A DNA stretch of 5,975 nucleotides from assembly GCA_944324205.1 (NCBI GenBank), contig CALUVK010000107.1, forward strand, positions 1-5,975, in the 5' to 3' direction. This document shows, piece by piece, positions 1-5,810 of this stretch (position 1 is the first letter of the stretch; every line of letters begins with the position of its first letter). Source of the stretch: Candidatus Gastranaerophilales bacterium. Lineage in GTDB: Bacteria; Cyanobacteriota; Vampirovibrionia; Gastranaerophilales; Gastranaerophilaceae. The translations under genes and the position numbers were made by a program. The notes beneath the pieces are model-generated. The model was given only the letters and a program-made list of their open reading frames with translations, did not search any database and was not told the origin of the DNA.

Positions 1-1232
1 CCGAAGTCTACGCCTAAATTACCAATCCATCGTCCGTAATTATCATCTGTCATACCATACAAGCCGGAACGCCATACATTCAAGTTATATGTTGATAATC
101 TCAAAGGATTGCCTGCAATATTTGCTGATGTATTAGCATTTACATAATCATAACCTGTATAGAAAATCAAATCAGTTTTAGCTGTTTGAATTAATGGCTG
201 GGTTAATTTGAAGAAATAACTTTGAGCATTACCTTTAACATTCAAAGATTTATAAGGCCCGCCTAATCTAACATGAGAGTCAGAAAAATCGAACGATAAT
301 CTTGTTCCGTAAGATGATACCGGAAGTGAATATCCTGCCATCCAACCTGTTGCTCCTGATGATAAAATAGTACCACCGTAAATCTTATCACCCAAACCTG
401 TTAAGTTATCCATACCAACAAGGAATGAAACTCTTTGAGCACCGGTATAAGAACGTCCGTAGTCATCATATGAGAAGTTTAAATTAACAGGAAACCTGTC
501 TCTTACGTTCAATGTAATTGCGGTATTTTCATCACCCTCAGGTTCACGTTCAACTTCTGTCTGAACCTGAACGTAATCTTCACGGTTAATTTCTTTCATT
601 GCTCTTTGAAGGTTTTTAGCATTAAATACATCTCCTTCTCTAAGCCCTGCTTTTCCCATAATAATATGTCTCAAGTACCATTCTCTTGTCCATTTTTCAC
701 CTTCAATGTCAAGAGAACCAACTTTACTTTCAATAATTCTTATTGTTGCAACACCATCCACAATTCTCTGAGGCGGAACTGTTGCGTAAGAAGTTAAATA
801 TCCCTTTGAACGGTAATAATTTGTTACTTTCTGGCAAACTTCAAGAAGTTCATCAAAGAAAATATCTTCACCCAATACCTCTAAACCAAGCTTTTCTAGC
901 TCTTCAGAAGAAATCTTTGTATTTCCTTCAAAGTTAATTCTTTGCAATAAAAAGTGCGGGTTATATAACATACCCTCACGAGCCTGATTTTCTTCAATAG
1001 AAGCATCATATATCTGTTCATCTTTTGTAACATCATCAAATGATTGAATATAACTCTTATCAATCTGATAGTGATTAATATTTTGCATCTCAGTTGTATT
1101 GTATGCACCCGGGTTATATCCGCCCATCTCCGCTTGAACTTGAGCCGGAAGCATTACACCGGGATCTGCATAAACTTTATTTGCAACCAAAAAGCAAACT
1201 ACTGCGATTAAGTAACTTAACTGTTTTTTCAT
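1..1232 (-). CDS. TpsB/FhaC/ShlB-family two-partner secretion outer-membrane transporter (C-terminus beyond window)
   Basis: This is the first 410 residues of an outer-membrane transporter of the FhaC/ShlB/HecB family, which secretes large TpsA adhesins or haemolysins across the outer membrane. The frame is open from ATG at 1230-1232 to the window edge. Residues 1-22 (MKKQLSYLIAVVCFLVANKVYA) form a Sec signal peptide with a VYA|DP cleavage site. A polar linker of about 70 residues follows. POTRA1 spans about 93-178 and includes FEGNTKIS (101-108), SKGYLTSYATVPPQ (142-155) and DGVATIRIIES (159-169). POTRA2 spans about 179-246. The barrel begins near 250 with SYDDYGRSYTGAQR (254-267), then DNLTGLGD (275-282), the usual entry to the barrel in this family. 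Family members are usually 550-600 residues, so roughly a quarter to a third, including the plug-loop VRGF motif, lies outside the window. No TpsA substrate is visible. BamA or TamA is less likely, because only two POTRA domains of the POTRA_2 type precede the barrel. A GGA lies 4 nt and an AGGA 11 nt before the start. Confidence 0.9.
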   Translation of the reverse strand, partial: MKKQLSYLIAVVCFLVANKVYADPGVMLPAQVQAEMGGYNPGAYNTTEMQNINHYQIDKSYIQSFDDVTKDEQIYDASIEENQAREGMLYNPHFLLQRINFEGNTKISSEELEKLGLEVLGEDIFFDELLEVCQKVTNYYRSKGYLTSYATVPPQRIVDGVATIRIIESKVGSLDIEGEKWTREWYLRHIIMGKAGLREGDVFNAKNLQRAMKEINREDYVQVQTEVEREPEGDENTAITLNVRDRFPVNLNFSYDDYGRSYTGAQRVSFLVGMDNLTGLGDKIYGGTILSSGATGWMAGYSLPVSSYGTRLSFDFSDSHVRLGGPYKSLNVKGNAQSYFFKLTQPLIQTAKTDLIFYTGYDYVNANTSANIAGNPLRLSTYNLNVWRSGLYGMTDDNYGRWIGNLGVDF

Positions 1233-1284
1233 ATTATCCGAATTCCTAATTTTAATTGGGTTAAAATTTTGCGCTACATTTAAC

Positions 1285-1313
1285 ATTATAATTTACTTAA
1301 AATCCCAAAACAA
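1285..1313 (-). promoter_or_regulatory. Predicted sigma70-type promoter of the tpsB gene
   Basis: On the minus strand the -10 box is TATAAT (1290 to 1285). A TTGTTT -35 box (1313 to 1308) lies exactly 17 nt upstream. The -10 is perfect and the -35 matches TTGACA at its first three positions. Transcription would start near 1278, giving a leader of about 45 nt before the ATG at 1232. The position, directly upstream of a gene with a signal peptide, supports the call. No start-site data exist here. Confidence 0.6.
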
Positions 1314-1359
1314 ATTTATTTGCTAAATTGTAACAAAATATTAACGTAATATATTCTAT

Positions 1360-1396
1360 TTTACAGCATCTGTAAATTTTTGTAAAGATTTTTACG
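1360..1396. promoter_or_regulatory. Phased TTTACA/TGTAAA half-site cluster, possible operator
   Basis: Four related hexamers start at 1360 (TTTACA), 1371 (TGTAAA), 1381 (TGTAAA) and 1391 (TTTACG, one mismatch), so the spacing is 11, 10 and 10 bp, about one helical turn. The first two form a 7-bp inverted repeat, TTTACAG/CTGTAAA, around the triplet CAT. The last two form a 5-bp inverted repeat, GTAAA/TTTAC, around GATT. The cluster lies between two divergent genes, upstream of the predicted promoter on each side, where a shared regulator could bind. The region is very AT-rich, so chance cannot be excluded. I cannot name a regulator. Confidence 0.3.
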
Positions 1397-1433
1397 TATT
1401 ATTGTTATAAATCATTCAAATGGTGGAATTAAA

Positions 1434-1439
1434 TATAAT
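1434..1439 (+). promoter_or_regulatory. Candidate -10 box for the small plus-strand gene
   Basis: A perfect TATAAT lies 40 nt before the TTG start at 1479 and about 28 nt before its Shine-Dalgarno. Transcription would begin near 1446. No convincing -35 hexamer sits 16-18 nt upstream, so the promoter would be weak or activator-dependent. The phased TTTACA/TGTAAA sites end about 38 nt upstream of it. Confidence 0.35.
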
Positions 1440-1466
1440 ATAACCCCGTTACAAAAGTTCACAGAT

Positions 1467-1472
1467 AAGGAG
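1467..1472 (+). promoter_or_regulatory. Strong Shine-Dalgarno that fixes a TTG start
   Basis: AAGGAG is followed by a 6-nt spacer (TACAAA) and then TTG at 1479-1481. This near-ideal spacing is the main reason to accept the non-ATG start. The next in-frame ATG is codon 24 (MKLGIAP) and would remove the conserved-looking N-terminal part. Confidence 0.75.
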
Positions 1473-1478
1473 TACAAA

Positions 1479-1784
1479 TTGGTCACAGCAATTCATGCAA
1501 TAGGTTATTACAATGATCCGGAGTATTTAAGAATCCTTCAAGAGTTAATGAAACTCGGAATAGCACCAACCGGTAATAAAATGATAGATAAAACAAAACT
1601 TGAACAAGCTAAATTAGAATTAATACAAAAAATTCAAGAAAAACAGGAAAAAGAATTTATACAAGAAATGCAAGTACAACAGCTTGAGAATACAATGGAA
1701 ACACAACAAAGCGAATTAGAACTCAAAAGACTCGGAGCTACAAATATATCGGAACTTAATAAAATCTATTTCGGTCTTGTTTAA
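1479..1784 (+). CDS. Small coiled-coil protein of unknown function (101 aa, TTG start)
   Basis: I do not recognise this protein. The TTG start is supported by AAGGAG 6 nt upstream. Residues 1-30 (VTAIHAIGYYNDPEYLRILQ region) look like a compact helical segment ending in LGIAPTGNK. From about residue 38 to 86 the sequence is highly charged and rich in Lys, Glu and Gln (KLEQAKLELIQKIQEKQEKE, then QVQQLENTMETQQSELELKR), which indicates a long helix or coiled coil. It ends in a short hydrophobic tail, NKIYFGLV. There is no signal peptide, membrane segment or cysteine, so it is probably cytosolic and may self-associate or act as an adaptor. It is alone on its strand, divergent from the tpsB gene and convergent with the hyf-like cluster, so the neighbours do not suggest a function. 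The strong ribosome-binding site and following hairpin support a real gene. Confidence 0.75.
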   Translation: MVTAIHAIGYYNDPEYLRILQELMKLGIAPTGNKMIDKTKLEQAKLELIQKIQEKQEKEFIQEMQVQQLENTMETQQSELELKRLGATNISELNKIYFGLV

Positions 1785-1786
1785 TA

Positions 1787-1830
1787 AAATGTGAGTTTGC
1801 AAAATTAGTATTTTTCGCAAACTCACATTT
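1787..1830. terminator. Bidirectional hairpin between convergent genes
   Basis: A perfect 14-bp inverted repeat (AAATGTGAGTTTGC at 1787-1800 and its complement at 1817-1830) encloses a 16-nt loop that can pair further through AAA/TTT. It starts 3 nt after the stop of the plus-strand gene and 33 nt beyond the stop of the ferredoxin-NuoB gene on the other strand. The T-tracts are short: TTT within the arm on the plus strand, and TTTTATT on the minus strand. It probably ends transcription from both sides, somewhat better for the minus-strand operon. Confidence 0.75.
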
Positions 1831-1862
1831 AATAAAAATAGTTGATTAGTTGTAAATTCAAA

Positions 1863-2603
1863 TTATTTTTTGGATATAAAATCCAGTACACCATTAATAA
1901 ATGTAAGCGGATGAACCGGACAGCCCGGAATATACAAATCTATCGGATATTTTTCTAAGAATTCTCTGTTTAATTTTGCCGAATTCTGGAAAACTCCACC
2001 GGAAATTGCGCAGGCTCCTGCTAAAATTACAATTTTAGGATCCGGGGTAGATTTATAACAATCTTCAAGAGCATAAGCCATATTTTCTGAGATTGGTCCA
2101 GTTATAACAATACCGTCTGCATGCCTCGGAGATGCTACAAAATCAATCCCAAATCTTCCCATATCAAAGTTGCAGTTTGAGCAGGCGTTTAGCTCCATCT
2201 CGCATCCATTACATCCCGCTGCTGATACCTGACGAAGTTTTAAAGATTTAGAAAATACCCTGTGAATTTCTTTTCTTGCTTCTATTGCAGTTTTTTCAAA
2301 CTCTTCCGGGGTCATATTTTCCGTAACAATCAGTTTATTTCTATCTGTTGATGATAATTTATAATAATTGCTAAACTGTATTGCTTCGCACTTACATTCT
2401 CCGCAAAGAGTACATTTACCCATATCAATTGATAAAGGTTTTGTCTTTAGTGCTCCTGCAGGACAAATACTCTCATCAATATTACATCCCTCACAATATT
2501 TAAGAATAGGAAATCCCCTGAATTGGCTCCGCATTGGTGCGTTTGGAATATCCGGTATAAATTGATTTCCCTGAAAATATTTTAGTTTTATTGTATCTAG
2601 CAT
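1863..2603 (-). CDS. Ferredoxin-NuoB fusion: small electron-transfer subunit of a hydrogenase-related (Ehr-like) complex
   Basis: This 246-residue protein joins what are normally two subunits, a HycF/HyfH-type ferredoxin and a HycG/HyfI (NuoB)-type small subunit. It should pass electrons between a soluble partner and the large subunit on the cytoplasmic face of the membrane. Residues 25-35 carry the RGFP motif seen before cluster 1 in HycF-like proteins. The first cluster motif is C37-x2-C40-x2-D43-x3-C47-P, with Asp replacing the third Cys. The second is C64-x2-C67-x2-C70-x-C72-EAI, shortened by four residues against the usual C-x3-CPxGAI. The NuoB-like domain (about 120-246) has all four proximal-cluster ligands: C131 and C134 in GCNGCE, C198 in GACAISGG, and C228 in PGCPVHP. 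SPRHAD at 158-163 is also typical. Extra cysteines C141 and C144 form another CxxC. It is the last gene of the cluster, 29 nt after the large subunit, with AAGGA before its ATG. Confidence 0.88.
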   Translation of the reverse strand: MLDTIKLKYFQGNQFIPDIPNAPMRSQFRGFPILKYCEGCNIDESICPAGALKTKPLSIDMGKCTLCGECKCEAIQFSNYYKLSSTDRNKLIVTENMTPEEFEKTAIEARKEIHRVFSKSLKLRQVSAAGCNGCEMELNACSNCNFDMGRFGIDFVASPRHADGIVITGPISENMAYALEDCYKSTPDPKIVILAGACAISGGVFQNSAKLNREFLEKYPIDLYIPGCPVHPLTFINGVLDFISKK

Positions 2604-2632
2604 TTCTTATTTCCTTTTTTTAATTTTTATAA

Positions 2633-4096
2633 CTACAGGTCATTGCCGCAATAGGACAGGTTGAAACTTTTGTTGCATAACGGGAAGTCGGAGACTCCGT
2701 TGTTTCTGACTGCCATAGCCAACATATACCAGTTATTGAAAGAAGGATCCTTCATTTTATATCGCAGTAATTCGCCGTTTGCACCCGTTATTGCAATATG
2801 AACAATTTCACCGCGCCAGCCTTCAGTCATTGATATCACAAAAGAATTAGCGGCAAGGTTATAGCTTGGTACAATCTTAGCCGGTTCGTCTTTAAATTCT
2901 TTGAGCTTAGAAAGAAGTTTCTTAATAATCTGCATTGATTGCTTAATTTCTTTATATCTTAAAGTAAATCTTGAATGAACATCTCCTGTCGCCTTAAAAG
3001 GTTTCACAACATCAAGCGAAGTATACCAGCTGTCATTAAAATCGAATCTTGAATCAATATCAACTCCTGAAGAACGTGCTGCCATTCCTACAGCGCCTAA
3101 AGCTTTTGCGCTTTCGCTGCTTACTACACCGGTTCTCTCCATTCTTGATATACAAGTCGGTTTTTTCAGCATAACTTTTGTTGTTCTGTCGACAGTTTTA
3201 GCAACGCCATCTAGCATTTCAATAATCTTATCTGACATTTTTTCATCAATATCAAAATTAACTCCGCCAACGTTGATTAAACCTCTGCCAAACCGGCTTC
3301 CCGAAATCTCAAGCATAGTATTAATAACAAGAGTTCTTGTAATACCGAAAATTGAAGCCCCCATCAAATACGCCATATCGCCGGCTATCGCACCCATATC
3401 ACCGATATGAATTGCAATACGCTCCATCTCAAGAGCAACTCTTCTTATGATTTGGGCTTTGTTAGAAATCTTTGTATCTGATAAAGCTTCCATTGCTTGA
3501 GAATATGCCATATTATATCCGATTACACTGTCTCCGCAGACAGATTCAGCCAGTCTGTTATTATATCTTTTATTCTGTAAGAATAAATCCTCAACACCTC
3601 TATGCTGATAACCGAGCATAATTTCTAAATCGTAAACTTTTTCCCCCATGCACATAAACCGGAAATGCCCGGGTTCAATTACCCCGGCGTGAATAGGGCC
3701 TACTGCTACCTGATGAATATCTTCTCCCTGCATCTCAAAAAACGGGTATTTATCCTGATTATTTCTTACAGGCTTAAGCCAAGGATGATTAAGAGGTTCA
3801 ATCCCAAATTCTTCATAGAATTCTCTTTCAAATATATGAAAAGCCGGAATATCTTGAGTGAAAGACTCATAAGATTTGGTATCAGGAGAAAATATTGCAG
3901 AAGTTACATATAGTTTTCCGACCTTATCATCTGCTAAAACCACATATAATCTTATATTCTCAAACTCTCTTTTCCCAAAAAATCCAATAACCCTCATTTT
4001 CATTTTTTTGACATCCGATTTTATTTCTTCTATTGAAATTGTCGGAATATCAAGAGCATTAATCTTTTTATTATTTTCAATTATTATCCAGTTCAT
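2633..4096 (-). CDS. hyfG: NuoC-NuoD fusion large subunit of an Ehr-type complex, lacking [NiFe] ligands
   Basis: This 487-residue protein matches HycE/HyfG, the fused 30-kDa (NuoC) plus 49-kDa (NuoD) large subunit. The NuoC-like part covers about 1-110, with FEREFYEEFGI (89-99) and HPWLKPVR (104-111). The catalytic-type part starts near 130 with GPIHAGVIEPGHF (133-145), then GYQHRGVE (162-169). In active group-4 hydrogenases the [NiFe] centre is held by an N-terminal RxCGxC and a C-terminal DPCxxC. Here these read SVCGDS (185-190) and FNLSYCGND (478-486). Only C187 of the four ligands remains, and the usual His after the first motif is Tyr194. The protein ends two residues after that region, with no cleavable tail. 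By family knowledge it should neither bind Ni-Fe nor handle H2, and it fits the energy-converting hydrogenase-related (Ehr) group between hydrogenases and complex I. A GAAGGT ribosome-binding site precedes the ATG, 22 nt after hyfF. Confidence 0.9.
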   Translation of the reverse strand: MNWIIIENNKKINALDIPTISIEEIKSDVKKMKMRVIGFFGKREFENIRLYVVLADDKVGKLYVTSAIFSPDTKSYESFTQDIPAFHIFEREFYEEFGIEPLNHPWLKPVRNNQDKYPFFEMQGEDIHQVAVGPIHAGVIEPGHFRFMCMGEKVYDLEIMLGYQHRGVEDLFLQNKRYNNRLAESVCGDSVIGYNMAYSQAMEALSDTKISNKAQIIRRVALEMERIAIHIGDMGAIAGDMAYLMGASIFGITRTLVINTMLEISGSRFGRGLINVGGVNFDIDEKMSDKIIEMLDGVAKTVDRTTKVMLKKPTCISRMERTGVVSSESAKALGAVGMAARSSGVDIDSRFDFNDSWYTSLDVVKPFKATGDVHSRFTLRYKEIKQSMQIIKKLLSKLKEFKDEPAKIVPSYNLAANSFVISMTEGWRGEIVHIAITGANGELLRYKMKDPSFNNWYMLAMAVRNNGVSDFPLCNKSFNLSYCGNDL

Positions 4097-4118
4097 AATT
4101 ACCTTCTCTATTACCTAC

Positions 4119-5555
4119 CTAAAAACCCGCAACTGACATTAATACCATTTCAGAAAGACCTCTTGGCATATAAATACCAATTCCAAATGCTATTAAAAGC
4201 ATCACTATTTGTGGAACATACATTGTCCAATCCAAAACAACTTTTTCCTTTATTTCTGTCAAATTTTCTTCCTTATTCGAAGAAAAAGCCATGCCCATAA
4301 CAGCTTTTGCTAAACCGTAAATTACAATAGTCAAAAGAAGCAGGAACAATGCGCATAAAATATAATGTTTTTCTAAAAACATAGTCTTAACCATCAAAAA
4401 TTCACTTACAAAAAGTACTGAAGGCGGAAAAGCCGCAATTCCGACAAATGACAATATCCAGAGCCAGCCGGTTCTCCTGTCGGTTTTCAAAAGACCGGTA
4501 ACGGATTTAATCTTTTTTGTTCCGTAGATTTCAAGAATATTGCCGGAAGTTAAGAAGAATGCTCCTTTAATAAGCGAATGCCCTATTAAATGTATCATAG
4601 CGGCAAGCATTCCAACTCCGCCCAAAGCAGTTCCTATAGCTAAAATTCCCATATTTTCAATAGAAGAATATGCGAGCATTCTTTTGTAGTTATTAATATG
4701 ATAAACAAACACTGCCGTGATAAACAGTGATAAAAAGCCCATAACTAAAAGCATAATCCTTGCGTAACCGCTACAGCCGGAAAAAACCATTACTCTGAAT
4801 ACATTTACTATCATTAAAAAAGCTGAGTTTAATAATGTAGCGGATAAAAGAGCCGATATAGGACTCGGAGCTTCTGCATGAGCGTCAGGCAGCCAGAAAT
4901 GAACCGGAGCCAAACCCATTTTTGTACCAATACCGAATAAAATAAATACAAAAGATAATTGCAGCCAGAAATGATTAAATAACGGTGCATTATTATATAA
5001 GTCACTATAGAATAACGAATTAAGGCTGCCTGTTGCAATTGTCATAAGAATAATTCCGACAAAGGCAAGAGCAATACCGATTGAGCAGATAAACACATAT
5101 TTCCAGGCCGCTTCAATCGAATGTTTTGTTTTGTGGAAATAAATTAAGTACGCGCTTGCTAAAGTCGTACCTTCAATAAATACCCATGCAATTCCCAGGT
5201 TATTACTCAAAACTGCACCGGTCATTGAAAATACAAAGAATAAGACCATATAAGTATAATGTCTTAACTTCTTCGTGAGTGAAGTTTCTTTTTTTACATA
5301 ACCGTTGTTATAAACAGCAACAGCCAGAAAAACTGCAGACATTACCATAAGAAAGATTTTGTTTGTGTCATCAACCGCAAAAAATCTGCATGGTTTCCAC
5401 ATCGGCAGTAAATCTATATTTAAACAGAATGCCATTGATACTATAAAATGTATTGCTGCATAAATATTAATCATCAGATTATTCAAAAATTTCTTTTTGC
5501 ATAAAGCTAAAATAATAAATGCCAAAATCGGAAATAATAAAATTAAATTAATCAT
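4119..5555 (-). CDS. hyfF: Antiporter-like proton-pumping membrane subunit (HyfF/NuoN-L family)
   Basis: This 478-residue integral membrane protein has about 13-14 hydrophobic helices and belongs to the Proton_antipo_M family shared by NuoL/M/N, Mrp antiporters and HyfB/D/F. The channel residues expected of a working ion translocator are visible. They are Glu128 in WVFIEGT (TM5), Lys212 in GTKMGLAPVHFWLPDAH, His322, His326 and Lys330 in IHLIGHSLIKGAFFLTSG, Lys291 in NNYKRMLAYSSIEN, and Glu385 in FVSEF. APSPISALLS (229-238) is a family hallmark. HyfF is preferred over HyfB or HyfD because of the order (after a hyfE-like gene and before hyfG) and the length, slightly below the roughly 530 residues of E. 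coli HyfF. Its ATG overlaps the end of hyfE by 8 nt, suggesting coupled translation, with AAAGGA about 11 nt upstream inside hyfE. It should couple electron transfer in the soluble arm to proton or Na+ movement. Confidence 0.9.
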   Translation of the reverse strand: MINLILLFPILAFIILALCKKKFLNNLMINIYAAIHFIVSMAFCLNIDLLPMWKPCRFFAVDDTNKIFLMVMSAVFLAVAVYNNGYVKKETSLTKKLRHYTYMVLFFVFSMTGAVLSNNLGIAWVFIEGTTLASAYLIYFHKTKHSIEAAWKYVFICSIGIALAFVGIILMTIATGSLNSLFYSDLYNNAPLFNHFWLQLSFVFILFGIGTKMGLAPVHFWLPDAHAEAPSPISALLSATLLNSAFLMIVNVFRVMVFSGCSGYARIMLLVMGFLSLFITAVFVYHINNYKRMLAYSSIENMGILAIGTALGGVGMLAAMIHLIGHSLIKGAFFLTSGNILEIYGTKKIKSVTGLLKTDRRTGWLWILSFVGIAAFPPSVLFVSEFLMVKTMFLEKHYILCALFLLLLTIVIYGLAKAVMGMAFSSNKEENLTEIKEKVVLDWTMYVPQIVMLLIAFGIGIYMPRGLSEMVLMSVAGF

Positions 5556-5742
5556 TGTATTCGTAATCCTTTAAGTCTGATAAATGTGCTACTTCCAAAT
5601 CTTCAAATTCGTTATTGATTTCATTAACCAGCATTCCCAAAATAAATACTGCAATAAATATATCAAGTAAAACGCCAAGATTTACAATAATCGGCATTTC
5701 TTTAGCTACCGAAAGCGAAAGAAGAAATATGCCGTTTTCCAT
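5548..5742 (-). CDS. hyfE: Truncated HyfE-like (NuoK-like) membrane subunit
   Basis: These 64 residues match only the C-terminal third of HyfE, a roughly 210-residue NuoK-like subunit. Matching features are MENG at the start (E. coli HyfE has LMENG at about residue 157), PIIVNLGVLLD (17-27), a hydrophobic helix at about 18-39, and a polar tail FEDLEVAHLSDLKD (46-59) like the HyfE/NuoK terminus. The Glu of MENG aligns by inference with NuoK Glu36, and Asp27 with NuoK Glu72. All preceding helices are missing and the first remaining helix is cut at its Glu. I chose ATG 5740-5742 over the in-frame TTG at 5755-5757 because GGTGA lies 4 nt before the ATG and the TTG falls upstream of the predicted transcription start. 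The upstream DNA holds a terminator and an unrelated gene, so no frameshift restores the lost part. It may be a nonfunctional remnant or a minimal subunit, and its intact reading frame does not decide which. Confidence 0.75.
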   Translation of the reverse strand: MENGIFLLSLSVAKEMPIIVNLGVLLDIFIAVFILGMLVNEINNEFEDLEVAHLSDLKDYEYND

Positions 5743-5746
5743 TTTA

Positions 5747-5751
5747 TCACC
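5747..5751 (-). promoter_or_regulatory. Ribosome-binding site favouring the ATG start of the hyfE-like gene
   Basis: On the minus strand GGTGA is followed by TAAA and then ATG at 5742-5740. This gives a translatable start on a transcript beginning near 5751-5753 with a leader of only about 10 nt. The site would therefore lie at or very close to the 5' end of the RNA. Confidence 0.45.
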
Positions 5752-5757
5752 ATACAA

Positions 5758-5785
5758 ATTATATCATATTTATAAAAAAAGTGAA
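5758..5785 (-). promoter_or_regulatory. Predicted promoter of the truncated hyf-like cluster, overlapping a terminator
   Basis: On the minus strand a perfect TATAAT -10 (5763 to 5758) is preceded by a 16-nt T-rich spacer and TTCACT (5785 to 5780), which matches TTGACA at four of six positions. The -35 lies inside the 3' arm of the upstream terminator hairpin and its first T. Transcription would begin near 5751-5753, just before the hyfE-like ATG. The four cluster genes could thus be expressed without any upstream subunit gene. Confidence 0.5.
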
Positions 5786-5810
5786 ATGTTATTTATTATT
5801 TCACCTTTTT
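5774..5810 (-). terminator. Intrinsic terminator of the AMP-forming ligase gene
   Basis: Read on the minus strand, GTGAAAT (5804-5798) pairs with ATTTCAC (5787-5781) around a 10-nt loop, followed by seven Ts (5780-5774). The stem can extend by one G-U pair and five A-U pairs using the A-run at 5810-5806. The ligase stop codon TAA (5798-5796) lies at the loop side of the 5' arm. It should separate the ligase transcript from the hyf-like cluster. The lack of strong GC pairs makes it of moderate strength. Confidence 0.75.

Noticed and set aside
606..1108. Open frames in other frames across the tpsB gene (606-937 plus, 896-1108 minus).
   Set aside because: They overlap a clear transporter reading frame, lack ribosome-binding sites and have low-complexity translations.
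1..1232. BamA/Omp85 or TamA assembly factor.
   Set aside because: Only two POTRA domains of the TpsB type precede the barrel, and the barrel entry motifs match FhaC/ShlB.
2633..4096. Annotation as an active group-4 [NiFe] hydrogenase (HycE/HyfG, EchE).
   Set aside because: Three of four Ni-Fe cysteine ligands and the C-terminal processing tail are absent.
3665..4136. Plus-strand open frames opposite the large-subunit gene, including a hydrophobic one at 3876-4136.
   Set aside because: They are antisense shadows of a conserved gene. The apparent hydrophobicity comes from the complement of Lys/Glu codons.
1863..5742. Annotation as respiratory complex I (nuo operon).
   Set aside because: Gene order, the NuoC-NuoD fusion, the HyfE-type tail and the ferredoxin-NuoB fusion match hyf/ehr clusters. 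No NADH module or other nuo genes are present.
5548..5757. TTG start at 5755-5757 for the hyfE-like gene.
   Set aside because: It lies upstream of the predicted transcription start and has no ribosome-binding site. The ATG at 5740-5742 has GGTGA at 4 nt.
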